NCBI GenBank assembly: GCA_019649035.1
Contig: BMAT01002196.1
Location: forward strand, 125,908-157,866
Direction of reading: 5' to 3'
DNA from: Elysia marginata
Lineage: Eukaryota > Mollusca > Gastropoda > Plakobranchidae
DNA length: 31,959 nucleotides
Part shown: in pieces, positions 12,601 through 21,539 of the stretch
How positions within the stretch are numbered: the stretch's first letter is position 1
Layout: the number at the start of each line of letters is the position of its first letter
Notes under the pieces: model-generated
What the model saw: the letters and a program-made list of their open reading frames with translations, nothing else
What the model was told of the DNA's origin: nothing
Database searches by the model: none
Translations under genes and position numbers: made by a program

Positions 12601-15600
12601 GTGGCAATATCTTGTCACAGAGCACAGCAAAATTCATTGCTTAAAATACCAACGCCTTTTAATGTAAAAAATCTGCGACATCTGACTCATTTACACCTGT
12701 TGTGAGATATATAGAATAATCATGCTGAAGTATGTTTTATTTCCTCTGAGCATCCCAAGCTCTGAGATCATCTATAGTGCAGGTTAACAACTAGAGTTTA
12801 TTACGATTCAAGGTTTAAAGCAGATTTTGCAATATTTGAATTAAGTATATAAACGAGAAAAATGGCTTTTTAATATTACCATAAGTTTATCCTTAGCCCT
12901 TTCTCAAATCGCCGTACTCATTTGTGGGTGATTTCCAAGTGCTAGATATCGATAGCTTTATTTTGCCATGGCTTGTTATTGTTTTTGCTCTCAAATAAAT
13001 AAATTCAGTCAAACGAGCCCAACTTGAAACACCTAATCAGGCATTTTATCCGATCATCAAAACTTTACCTTCCTCAAAACAGGTAAAACAAGTTTGTCAT
13101 TTTACAAATGAATATTGATTAACTTTGTCCACATTTGTGGAATGGTGCACAATTTTTAAGTGTTTAGGATACTCTTTACCATGAATTTAGATAATTGGTA
13201 ACGTAAGAGAATAAAGTTTTATATTTTGTTACTACATGTGCTATGCAGGACAGAACCTCAGATTTTCAAGTCTAAGTTCTGTGGCTGGGATGATGTTTTG
13301 CCTGTGGACTACACAAGGACATCTGAGTCAATAGCAAGGAGAGGAGCAGACATGAAGGTTTGTATCTTTAAATGGTCTTGTTGGTGCAAAGTTTTTGTTG
13401 ATTTATGCTACCGCTACAGAATTTATTATTTCAAAAGAACAACTTTCATTTTTTTAATATAATATACCATATTTTATGGTTCTTACCAAAGAGAATCAAT
13501 TTCAAAATGTTAAAATAGCTTTTTGTAAAACATAGATTAAGAGGGGTGAGCCATAGCTCAATTGGTAAAGAAATTGCTATCCTAGATGTTTGGGGTTTGA
13601 TTCCCAGCGCAGGCAAAATTTTATTTACTCCCATGTGCCCACTCAGCATTTAGTGGGTAGCTAGGTCTCTTAAGACTAGCGGAAAGTAAAATTATCTAAA
13701 AATGTTTCTCTTTAGAAAAAAATATTTGCTCAAATTTTTTAAACCATTGATTTATTTCATTTCTTGTTTTGATAATCAAGTAATCAAATAAAAAATAGAT
13801 ATATGCTTTTCTTTTAGGTCATAATGGAGAAGGACAGAATGCAGACAGATCTATCAGCTTTGTTCATGCCACGCCAGCCAGCCATGACAGAAGAAGAAGC
13901 GGTAAGAACCATGACTAAATTTACTTTCATCGTATCAATCTGAAAACGACAATGTTAAGACCAGTTTTCAGTCTTTCATTTGGGATGCTGTTCATTCAAA
14001 TTTGTAACAAATCATCGCAGTTTCTTTTGCACAATGAAGTCCTAAATAAAAGACTTTTTCTGAAGACAATTTAACACAAAACAAGTGTGCTGGGCTTAGC
14101 AAGTCTGTCCAGTTCATTTATTGCCTATATTATTTCCTATTTTACAAATGTGTGGACGAAAATCTTAAAGCTAGTTCAAATATGAGATGAAATTTAGACT
14201 TTTACCTTCAGCCAAACAACCCCCAATGGCAAAACAGATTCAAGCTTGCGGTCAGGTAAAAACTATATGTTTGTATTCATTTTATAGAGAAATATCAATT
14301 ATTGTAATCTTTGAAAAATATTTTTTTACGCAGGAAACACTCTCTTCAGAATGGAATGAAGATCTGGATGGTATGGAATCTTTTGTTTTAGAAGGAAAGA
14401 AATTTGTCAGGCTTCCAGATGAGGAACTAGGTAGGCCCCTTTGGTTTTGCGATAAAATACCAAATCCTTTTTTTTGCGTATCAACTTTTTCTCTCATTTC
14501 TATTAATTTTTCTCTCCTCAAATGCCCCCAAAAATACTAACCAGAATTTTTTTTTGTTTTACTTGATGAGAAAAATTTCAAAGGATTATTTTTGGGCATT
14601 TGCCTTGTTCCTTTAATTTTCGTTTTTTTATGAAAGTGCAATATATATAAGCCTTTATTTCCATCCCTGACATAAAACATACTCACTCTATGTCGTGTGG
14701 AAAGTAATCTTTTTTAAAAATTTTGTTTATAGGAATCTTTCACACTGAAGACTGTTATGTGTTCCTGTGTCGCTACTGGGTACCAGTGGAGTTGCCCGAG
14801 GGTGAGGAAGACATTGACGAAGAAGACCTGCCGGAGGATGAATTCAAATGCATTGTGTACTTCTGGCAGGGGCGCACTGCTTCCAACATGGGTTGGCTCA
14901 CATTCACCTTCAGGTAGCTTTGGCCTGCAGTTAATAACTTCGACTTGATAAAAAATAAACAATTACATTTAAATACTTGTGGAATCTTTTTCTTGCTCCT
15001 GTAGTCACTTTAAAATAATATACTTTCGGTCTTATAAAATGATAAATTAATTTTTGAATTTTCTGTAAACTCACTGTCTCTTGCTTTTTTGTTTACATTT
15101 GTTGTTTTGAGATGATTTGTACAAGACCTTAGAAATTGAATCTCTGCAAAACTAAAAATTTTCTTTTCTACTGCTTTCTTGCAAAGTAACTGACATTACG
15201 ATGATGATACAGGCATATAAAGGATACCACAGTTCATCTGTCTCTTTTTTTTCCTTTTGTTGAGATTCCAAAGTGATTTAACCCCATTTTTAAAAAACTG
15301 TTTTGAAAGTTCATGTAGTCATGCCTCAAGTATGTTAGAATCCTAGGCTAAAGATGAGAAAATAGGATATCTATTGCTAAGATGCCCACCTTTTTACCTT
15401 ACATTTTATAAAAAGCGTTTTCAGACTTTCAAAAATTTGTATCGCTTTTGATCCAGCCTTCAGAAAAAGTTTCAGGCTTTATTTGGTGATAAACTGGAGG
15501 TTGTACGCCAACATCAGCAGCAAGAAAATCTCAAGTTCCTCTCCCACTTCAAGCGAAAATTCATAATCAGGCTAGGAAAGCGACCACTAGGCCGTATTCC

Positions 15601-18600
15601 AACGTCAGCAAGTGCGGATGCAAACAAAGGCAAACCTGCTAAACCGAGTACAGAGTTGTTTCAATTGAGAGCAAATGGTAGCCCTATTGCCACCAGGTGT
15701 ATTCAGGTTAGTGAATTTACTATGCTTTATATATTTTGAAACTGTTTAGTGGGATTCACAAGATGTGATTTTCTAAAAGAAAAAAAATCTTTTTTAACTT
15801 TTTTTTATCAGGTCACCTAAAGCAAATTTAGAGCCTACTGTGATATGAATAATTCTCTGAAATGTTGTAGCCTATTTAACTAAGAACATACACATGTTAC
15901 GCTGTCAAACGTTTTGTTTGAAAAGGTGGTGTATCCAAATCCTGTAATGAAAAAATAAAGTGATTTATGTAAGTTATTGGAAACTTTAATTTGTTAAGCA
16001 TGTTGCCATACTACTTATCAGAGCCTGTCTGAATTACTTTTTATATAAAATGGAAACTTAACTAATAAAAATAGGTTTCAGAGATCTAAAATCAGTAAAG
16101 GGATGTACTTGTAAAGTTTTGCTTTAAGGAAAATAAGTTTAAAAAGTCTTGCAACTAGTCAAAATGAATGTTAAGTCAAAATCGGAAAGTACCGGAGTAT
16201 CACAGAAAAGCTTATCCTCTCTACTTTCAAACACAACAAGCAGAAAAGCTCTATCATGCTTTTATGTAAAGTTATAGCCGTTTGAAGTCGGCAGTGCTAT
16301 GAATTGAGAAATTTTAGGTAGGGGAGAAAATTGCATTTAAAGTTAAGACAATTATATAGGTGTGAAGTCTTTAGCAACCATACTAGTTAAAATTTAACAC
16401 ATAAAACATTAAATTTTAACATAAAACAGGTGTGAAAACTGTTCAGAAATAGTTTTAGCATCAATATCTATAATTTAAAAAAAATTTGGCCTCTGAACAC
16501 TCACTACACTTTTGAAAGCCTATATCTCAAACCTAGGCCTTGCAACTTCGGACTCATTTGGAAATAATGGGAGGCAAATTCTTTAAAAGTTTTTTTTTAT
16601 TATTTGCAGTTGGAAAACCCAAATGCCACATGGTTGAACCCTCGTTTCTGGTGAGTAAAAGTGAATAACAAATACATACTATAGAAAAGGAAAAAGTCAA
16701 CATCAAACAGGCCTCTTGTTCTTCAATTGCCTATTTTACTTAAAAAGTCAAAATTTTCTTCTAAAAGTAAACATTCTTATACTCTAGTTGGTATGGTCAA
16801 TCACGGTTTCAACCTTTTGAAGTTTGGAATATCAGTCTAGATTTACTTTATTAGAGCCATTAGAGGAAAGAAAAATATTGGCTTGATGGATTTTTTCTAA
16901 TTACTTGTTTGGTTCATATTTCAACTTAACATTTGGTATTTAGACTTGCTTTAGTGCTTGTGAAAATTTTCGCTCTATATTCCTGAAATTTCAAAATATT
17001 TTTCTTGTCTCAATTTTTTGTCATTACACATTACTATAAGGTGAAAAAAAAACTGTTTCTGTTTATATTAAGTGTATGACCAGGAGATTTTTAAAAATAT
17101 TGGCCAGAGTAAGCGAATTCCCTTTTTCCTCAAAACTTGTGGAACATAGAGTATGTGCATATTTTTTTAAATTAACACTGCATGGCATTTTTTTGCACAA
17201 TGTTTCCCTTGGTATTTTCAGCTTTATCTTGATGGTGCCTTTTGATAGTGATGAGTTGAAAGGCATTGTATATGTGTGGGTTGGCAAGCGAGCAGACCAC
17301 AAAGAAGCGCAAATAGCAGAGGAGATTGCTTATATGATGTACAAGGTAAGAATGCAACCTGCAACATTCGGAAAATCTTGTGAGGGTTTTTTCTTCCTTG
17401 CCCAATGCTTATGCGATGCAGGCATACGAGGTAAGAATGCAACCCACAAATTTTGGAACATCCTGTGGGATTTTTTTCTTCCTTGCCCAAGTGCTATGAT
17501 GAAAAAGGCAACCTTTGAAAATCTTGTGCTGTTTTTTCTTCCTGGGTAAGGAAGTTGTGTTTAAAGTGATTGTTTTATCAATATTTATTCCATTAAAAAA
17601 GCTTCTAAGAAATATTTGTCCTTGAGACTATTCCAAATAATTTGATATTGAAAATCTTAATTTTAGATAATGCCTTTTAAAAGAAGATTTATCACTGTAC
17701 CATTGTGGTCTATAATTAGAATCAACAGAAGTTGTATCTTTTCACAAAATTTGGAAAATTCATGCAGTTTTAACTTTTTAAAAGTCAAATGCATTGTTCA
17801 AAATATTAACAAAATGTGACACTCAACTCATGGACTGACTGCGAGTCATTTTCCTTTGCTAGTTTCTTAGCCTTTAAACAATAAATTTGACCTTTAAATT
17901 TTTTAAAGATAGCTGCTCCTGCTTATGGCCACCCAAATTTTGATGTTCTATAGACTTTGTCATCAAATACATTTTTATATTATGTGTCCTTCTTTATCCA
18001 GTAAAACACGTTTTGATGATTTCATATTATATAATTCTCTTGCTTTTTAAGAAGTTTGCAACATCACTTTAATTGAAACTCTCATAATGAAACTCCTAAG
18101 AAAGCTTGTGTGTTTCAAATGCTTCGGTGCTTTAATAAAAATTAATTGACATCTTTCCTCAGGATGGCTTCACAATTCAGATGATCAATGAAGGAGAAGA
18201 GCCTGAGAACTTTTTTTGGGTGGGAATCGGTGGCAAGAAGCCTTATGATGAGGTGAAGCACTTTTCTTTAGCTACAAAGCATGAAGGCTTGAACAAATTA
18301 ATACTTATTTATGTTAAAACAAACCTACAAACTTCATAGATTCATAGAATGTGCCAACTCTTTTGAGTGGTATAGCTGCGTAGGCCCTAGTACAGAGTTG
18401 TCTCTATCTCTTTCAATAGGTTCATCAATAATCCTATAGGGGCATCTATAGAGAGTAAAATTTTGCTGCTTTTTTAGCATAAGCTGCTTGCATTCCTGTT
18501 ACTTGTAGTTAATTCCTATGACAGATTTACCTAATAAAATGTTTTCTTCTAAATGAAAGTTTAATCAAGCCTTGGTTAGCAAGAAGAAAAATATTTGGAA

Positions 18601-20178
18601 ACTTATATTCAATCTGAATTAGAAGTTATATGAGTTACTGTCTCTGCAGGTAAGAGAGAGTTGAATTAGGATTACAATTAGAGTGCAAAGTAAATTAAAA
18701 ATGTGCAACCAGGTCTTTTTTTTGTGAATCTAAATTTATGGATTATAGCGTAACATCATCATTTGATCCTGCTTTTTATTGTTCTAACAACAGAATTCTG
18801 CTCTTGATTTGAACAATAAACTGTTTGTATAAACTGGTGTTATTTGCCCTTGCATGATACATTGCAGGTGTTAAAAATTTTAAAGTAACCTTGCCTCATA
18901 TGTGTATTGTATATTTAGAACTTAAGAAAAAAAATTATTTGGTATTTAAAGTGTTTCAGCCTTACATATTTATTTTTCATTATGCAGGATTCTTCTTTCA
19001 TGCATTATGCTCGGCTGTTCAGATGCTCAAATGAAAAGGGTTATTTTACTGTGTCTGAAAAGTGTGCTGACTTTTGCCAAGTAAGTACTAATACTACTAT
19101 AGTGTATTTGCTTCAAAATTTCTATATAGGTCAATATTAAGTTTGATTCTTGATCCAATTTGGATTTGTATGCCATGAATCATCAAAAAATAATTTACAC
19201 CCAATGTTTTGATTTCACCAGTCATATTTAATATCTTATGACTTTACACCCAATGTTTTGATTTCACCAGTCATCTTTAATATCTTATGACAATCATATT
19301 AAAACTGTCTCCTTTATGATGCACCTAGAGCAGAATGTTGTTTATGTTATATAAGCCATGTCTTTCGTTTGCTTTACGACACTTTTTAAACTGTTGTAAA
19401 AGGTTTGCAATGTTTGAGAGGATATTTTTTTCAGGATGATTTGGCTGATGATGATGTGATGGTTTTGGACAATGGAGAGCAGGTTTATCTTTGGGTCGGG
19501 AAAAAGACAAGTGACGTTGAAATCAAACTGGCCTTCAAGAGTGCACAGGTTAGAATGAAACTGTAAATAAAAGAAGACAAATTAAATTTATTTTAAATTA
19601 TATTATATTTTTAAAACACTTCTTCAAGTATGTAGATTACTCAGTCTTAAAATCTTGTTTTCAAATGTTCAGGAAGCAAAACCTCTTAGAAGGACATCAG
19701 TGATCTGTGACAGCTTCTGTGTTTGATTTCAATAAATTTTGTAACATTTCTTATGAGAAAGAATAAATGGTATCAAGGCAAAGATATCAACAGATTTTAT
19801 GTCTATAAAAAGACAAAGGGGTTGGAGGTTACTCTTGTGGATTGCATGAAAGTTGAAAAAAGATTCTACCAACATGGATATCCAATATTGAGGAGTAAGA
19901 TCTGGACACAGATTTATATTGGAGAGCTAATGTAAAAAAAAAAAGAAACATTTTATGTCATTGTTTCCAGATAGTATTTACAATGCATTAAGTAAACTTT
20001 CCTATTTATTTGCCAGGTCTACATTCAACATCTGAGGAATAAACAAGCAGACAAGCCTCGCAAGCTCTTATTAGCTATGAAATACAAGGAGAACAAGAAA
20101 TTCATTAAATGCTTCCATGGTTGGGGCAAGCACAAGGAGGTCAAAGACTTCAAAAGTTTGCTGCCCACCATTTACTAA
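515..20178 (+). CDS. FLII: Flightless-1 homologue (LRR + gelsolin-like actin-binding protein), 29 exons, 5'-partial
   Basis: The joined exons give 3199 nt: one base completing an upstream codon, 1065 codons and TAA at 20176-20178. Residues are numbered from the Gln at 516-518. Residues 1-180 carry eight leucine-rich repeats (for example [26 protein letters not shown]). Residues about 226-300 are a basic then acidic linker. Residues about 300-620 are gelsolin modules G1-G3, and about 683-1065 are G4-G6. Hallmark FLII strings include [59 protein letters not shown] and [10 protein letters not shown]. In known animals FLII binds actin, remodels the cytoskeleton, acts as a nuclear-receptor coactivator and binds LRRFIP proteins through its LRRs; those roles are transferred by homology. 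All splice phases agree and there is no frameshift or internal stop. About 195 N-terminal residues and the promoter are outside the window. Confidence 0.97.
1565..1681 (+). CDS. FLII: FLII exon 2 (two LRRs)
   Basis: Encodes residues 35-73 with [18 protein letters not shown] and [16 protein letters not shown], two complete leucine-rich repeats. The acceptor is GTCAG and the donor G|GTGAGT. It enters and leaves in phase 1. Confidence 0.95.
1897..1955 (+). CDS. FLII: FLII exon 3 (LRR)
   Basis: A 59-nt exon for residues 74-93 containing [15 protein letters not shown]. It is preceded by a long T tract and CTCCAG, and followed by GTAGGT. It ends in phase 0. Confidence 0.95.
2425..2582 (+). CDS. 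FLII: FLII exon 4 (LRRs)
   Basis: Encodes residues 94-145 with [17 protein letters not shown] and [16 protein letters not shown]. Both match conserved FLII repeats, including the unusual longer LDFEGIP repeat. The acceptor is TTCAG, the donor AG|GTAATG, and the exit is phase 2. Confidence 0.95.
3367..3451 (+). CDS. FLII: FLII exon 5 (LRR)
   Basis: Encodes residues 146-174 with [18 protein letters not shown]. Human FLII has CPKLRKLVLNKNRLVTLP here. The acceptor is TTTCAG, the donor GAG|GTCAGA, and the exit is phase 0. Confidence 0.95.
3904..4057 (+). CDS. FLII: FLII exon 6 (last LRR and start of linker)
   Basis: Encodes residues 175-225: [16 protein letters not shown] closes the LRR array, followed by [17 protein letters not shown], a strongly conserved FLII post-LRR segment. 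The acceptor is CTCAG, the donor T|GTAAGT, and the exit is phase 1. Confidence 0.95.
4644..4723 (+). CDS. FLII: FLII exon 7 (basic linker)
   Basis: Encodes residues 226-252 with [13 protein letters not shown] and ending KVLK. The run of arginines matches the human MARKMRLRRRKD region. The acceptor is TGTAG and the donor AAG|GTTAAC. It ends in phase 0. Confidence 0.93.
5097..5170 (+). CDS. FLII: FLII exon 8 (charged linker)
   Basis: Encodes residues 253-276, starting GMRDVAKDK (human GMSDVAQEK) and continuing as a Lys/Glu/Asp-rich, probably disordered spacer. The acceptor is TTTCAG, the donor AA|GTAAAT, and the exit is phase 2. Confidence 0.92.
5569..5651 (+). CDS. FLII: FLII exon 9 (linker to gelsolin module G1)
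   Basis: Encodes residues 277-304 with [18 protein letters not shown], matching the human VRRWDQGLEKPRLDYSEFF segment just before G1. The acceptor is TCTCAG, the donor G|GTAAGA, and the exit is phase 1. Confidence 0.94.
6222..6272 (+). CDS. FLII: FLII exon 10 (start of G1), GC donor
   Basis: A 51-nt exon for residues 305-321 with [14 protein letters not shown]. The acceptor is TATAG. The only donor that keeps the frame and the exact spacing seen in human FLII is G|GCAAGT at 6273, a GC donor. The nearby GT sites shift the frame into a stop. Confidence 0.87.
6816..6928 (+). CDS. FLII: FLII exon 11 (G1 core)
   Basis: Encodes residues 322-359 with [15 protein letters not shown] and [13 protein letters not shown], the signature gelsolin G1 strands. 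The acceptor is CCACAG, the donor ACA|GTAAGA, and the exit is phase 0. Confidence 0.96.
7770..7955 (+). CDS. FLII: FLII exon 12 (G1)
   Basis: Encodes residues 360-421 with [20 protein letters not shown] and [10 protein letters not shown], nearly identical to vertebrate FLII. The acceptor is TTCAG, the donor ATG|GTAGAG, and the exit is phase 0. Confidence 0.96.
8608..8664 (+). CDS. FLII: FLII exon 13 (end of G1)
   Basis: A 57-nt exon for residues 422-440: [19 protein letters not shown]. The human equivalent has RMYRVYG. The acceptor GAAAAG at 8602-8607 is a little weak. The alternative acceptor three bases downstream would drop the first Glu. Confidence 0.85.
9178..9293 (+). CDS. FLII: FLII exon 14 (G2)
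   Basis: Encodes residues 441-478 with [20 protein letters not shown], the first strands of gelsolin module G2. The acceptor is CCCAG, the donor AG|GTTGGT, and the exit is phase 2. Confidence 0.95.
9612..9741 (+). CDS. FLII: FLII exon 15 (G2)
   Basis: Encodes residues 479-522 with [18 protein letters not shown] and [11 protein letters not shown], matching human KINKNERKG and EFWEALGGEP. The acceptor is TCTTAG, the donor ACA|GTATGT, and the exit is phase 0. Confidence 0.96.
10672..10756 (+). CDS. FLII: FLII exon 16 (start of G3)
   Basis: Encodes residues 523-550 with [17 protein letters not shown] (human PKLYKVGLGLGYLELPQ). The acceptor is CCCCAG, the donor G|GTTAGT, and the exit is phase 1. 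Confidence 0.95.
11481..11568 (+). CDS. FLII: FLII exon 17 (G3)
   Basis: Encodes residues 551-579 with [14 protein letters not shown] and TDVFVW. The stretch between LELPQ and SLLDT is roughly ten residues shorter than the human one I recall. The acceptor is CCCTCAG, the donor TG|GTAAGT, and the exit is phase 2. Confidence 0.93.
12115..12131. other. Assembly gap (17 N)
   Basis: A run of 17 N lies in the intron before exon 18. It does not interrupt coding sequence, because exons 17 and 18 join in frame with a conserved Trp codon. The true missing length is unknown. Confidence 0.98.
12361..12474 (+). CDS. FLII: FLII exon 18 (G3)
   Basis: Encodes residues 580-617 with [20 protein letters not shown] and RCLEG. 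The acceptor is TTAAAAG and the donor GG|GTTTGT. The last Gly codon is completed by exon 19. Confidence 0.93.
13249..13357 (+). CDS. FLII: FLII exon 19 (end of G3, inter-module)
   Basis: Encodes residues 618-654 with [20 protein letters not shown] and YTRTSES, matching human FKAKFKNWDDVLTVDYTR. The acceptor is ATGCAG, the donor AAG|GTTTGT, and the exit is phase 0. Confidence 0.95.
13541..13692 (+). repeat. tRNA-derived SINE in FLII intron
   Basis: A tRNA-like head has an A box TAGCTCAATTGG (13554-13565) and a B box GGTTTGATTCC (13594-13604), 28 bases apart, which is the internal Pol III promoter layout. The arms do not fold into a good acceptor stem, so this is not a working tRNA. An unrelated tail of about 75 bases follows, as in SINEs. 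The outer limits are approximate. Confidence 0.7.
13818..13901 (+). CDS. FLII: FLII exon 20 (linker between gelsolin halves)
   Basis: An 84-nt symmetric (phase 0-0) exon for residues 655-682 with [18 protein letters not shown]. The human counterpart is DLTALFLPRQPPMSLAEA. The acceptor is TTTTAG and the donor GCG|GTAAGA. Confidence 0.95.
14334..14430 (+). CDS. FLII: FLII exon 21 (start of G4)
   Basis: Encodes residues 683-714 with [19 protein letters not shown] and RLPDEEL, one of the best-conserved FLII blocks. The acceptor is CGCAG, the donor G|GTAGGC, and the exit is phase 1. Confidence 0.96.
14733..14913 (+). CDS. FLII: FLII exon 22 (G4)
   Basis: Encodes residues 715-774 with [15 protein letters not shown], a short acidic stretch (residues about 734-750), and [19 protein letters not shown]. 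The acidic insert is shorter than the human one. The acceptor is TATAG, the donor AG|GTAGCT, and the exit is phase 2. Confidence 0.96.
15457..15706 (+). CDS. FLII: FLII exon 23 (G4, linker, start of G5)
   Basis: The longest exon (250 nt), for residues 775-858. It has [38 protein letters not shown], a Ser/Ala/Lys-rich spacer, and [17 protein letters not shown]. The acceptor is TCCAG, the donor CAG|GTTAGT, and the exit is phase 0. Confidence 0.96.
16159..16560. mobile_element. MITE-like element, copy 1, in the intron before exon 24
   Basis: Its sequence matches 24487-24656 and 25198-25259 in the same orientation (for example AAGTCAAAATCGGAAAGT, GGGGAGAAAATTGCA, GAAAGCCTATATCTCAAA). Its ends form a degenerate inverted repeat: the right end GACTCATTTGG is the complement of CCAAATGAGTC, which is intact at the left end of copy 2. 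No transposase is seen. The boundaries are approximate. Confidence 0.65.
16610..16650 (+). CDS. FLII: FLII exon 24, 41-nt small exon (G5)
   Basis: Encodes residues 859-871, [13 protein letters not shown], plus TG of a Cys codon finished by exon 25. Human FLII has INTDSSLLNSEFC at this place, the same length. The acceptor is TTGCAG and the donor TG|GTGAGT. A MITE-like repeat ends about 50 bases upstream. Confidence 0.92.
17222..17345 (+). CDS. FLII: FLII exon 25 (G5)
   Basis: Encodes residues 872-913 with [21 protein letters not shown] (first part) and [11 protein letters not shown]. The acceptor is TTTTCAG, the donor AAG|GTAAGA, and the exit is phase 0. The last 18 bases and the donor are repeated downstream. 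Confidence 0.95.
17328..17550. repeat. Three diverged tandem copies, about 80-86 bp, across exon 25 and its intron
   Basis: Copies start at 17328 (GCTTATATGATG), 17407 (GCTTATGCGATG) and about 17493 (GCTATGATG). Copies 1 and 2 share GTAAGAATGCAACC after the exon end and TTCTTCCTTGCCCAA at their ends. Copy 3 is more worn. Copy 1 includes the last 18 coding bases of exon 25 and the true donor. Confidence 0.85.
18163..18252 (+). CDS. FLII: FLII exon 26 (start of G6)
   Basis: Encodes residues 914-943 with [18 protein letters not shown] and KKPYDE, nearly identical to human. The acceptor is CCTCAG, the donor GAG|GTGAAG, and the exit is phase 0. Confidence 0.96.
18988..19080 (+). CDS. FLII: FLII exon 27 (G6)
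   Basis: Encodes residues 944-974 with [19 protein letters not shown] and ADFCQ. The acceptor is ATGCAG, the donor CAA|GTAAGT, and the exit is phase 0. Confidence 0.96.
19194..19291. repeat. 49-bp tandem duplication in an intron
   Basis: Two adjacent copies starting TTTACACCCAATGTTTTGA, at 19194-19242 and 19243-19291, differ by one base (ATATTT versus ATCTTT). The near identity points to a recent duplication. Confidence 0.95.
19435..19548 (+). CDS. FLII: FLII exon 28 (G6)
   Basis: Encodes residues 975-1012 with [20 protein letters not shown] and [10 protein letters not shown]. The acceptor is TTCAG, the donor CAG|GTTAGA, and the exit is phase 0. Confidence 0.96.
20017..20178 (+). CDS. FLII: FLII exon 29, C-terminus and stop
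   Basis: Encodes residues 1013-1065 with [17 protein letters not shown] and [14 protein letters not shown], ending LLPTIY and TAA. After the conserved CFHxW motif the protein runs about nine residues longer than human FLII as I recall it. The acceptor is TGCCAG. Confidence 0.95.
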   Translation, partial: VYIQHLRNKQADKPRKLLLAMKYKENKKFIKCFHGWGKHKEVKDFKSLLPTIY

Positions 20179-21537
20179 GTTTATGTTGGAACTTTTGCAA
20201 AAAGTATTTAGAGCTGTAGTTTTTCTGGAGTTTTTTTTTTCTAGTTTCAATACTGTTTGATGTTTTGGCTGGACACCTCATCCTAGTGCACACATAGTTT
20301 TATCCCGCTATTAATTTCTCAACACACTAAAACGAATGATTTGAATGACCAGCTCCTTTTGTTTTCTTGATCCCTGAAAGTGGTGCTATATTATAGTCTC
20401 TCATCCACAGACGTCTCCCTCACAGTCAATGTGCTAGGTTTCTGTTTAATCCTAAGCAAACAACTATATTTGAATTCATTTATCTACTGTGTATGAACCC
20501 GGTATGAATCTCACAAAAGATAGGTTTTGAAATTGAATGTCAATTTAAAGAGTAGTAAATTTTAACTCGACATCAGGAGCTTAATGTGAAAATAAAACTA
20601 GTCTTATAGCTCTAAAGTATGTCCGAACTTAAAAAAAAAGAGGGAATTTCTTTATGCTTGGATGTTTATGTCTAGTATAAGACTTAAATTTGAGGCTCTG
20701 AAATTGACATTTAAGGAAGGAAGGCAACAAAGACCAGCCTTTAAGCCCTTCCAATTAAACTCATCTGCATGCAATCTAGGTCAGTCAACCAATGCCAGCT
20801 AAACCCTTCAGGGTGATCCACTTAAAGTTGGTAAAAAGTGTCTTTCTCAACACATTATTTGTTTCAGCCCTTAAGGGTTGAAAATCTAACAATTCCATTT
20901 CCTTATACATCTGTTCATTATATAGGAAGCAAGTTTGAATTGAACTCTCCTATTGTAAAAAATAGTTGTAAGGGAGATTTTTTCTAGCTGTAATTTGAAT
21001 TAAAGACAGTGTTCCCTTAACTGTTTCATAAACTAAGCGTGAATATAAAATGAATTTCACTGTTGGTAATAATTGTGATATATTAAATGAATCAGACATT
21101 ACAGTTGGCAAAATTGGGAGAGAAAACGAGTAGTTTGAAGCGTCAACTCTCGACTCTAAGTACATGTATCAAAATTTATTTTTTTTAGCGACAATGAAAT
21201 AAATCTTTGGCCACCTCAGAGAATAATTAACCTTCATGAGTTTCTTTTATTTTAATTAGCAAGAGAACCAGCACATGGAGAAGAGCTTTTGCGCATACCT
21301 TAAGTTTGTAAGACTAAAAGTTTTCCAACCATACATTTGAATAAGAACGTCGGTTTATCGTGAGACAAAAGTACGGTAAAAAGTATGATTACGTATCTTG
21401 AGTTCATTTAAGATACTAATTATTAAATTATCTGTGATATCTTGATGAAAAATATACTTGCATCTAATTTTCACCTTGCATTTATTTTTTCATGATTTCA
21501 GGTTAAGTCCAGAATGTGTTTTATCAACTCTTAGCTG
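20179..21537 (+). other. FLII 3' UTR and downstream flank
   Basis: No coding sequence is supported here. Possible poly(A) signals AATAAA lie at 20591-20596 and 21198-21203. Others lie farther on at 22533, 22540, 22751 and about 25292. The last two have GT-rich sequence after them, but the transcript end cannot be fixed from sequence alone. Confidence 0.5.
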
Positions 21538-21539
21538 TA

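Noticed and set aside
13541-13615. A functional tRNA gene
   Set aside because: The boxes are good, but the acceptor and D arms do not pair, and the unrelated tail fits a SINE.
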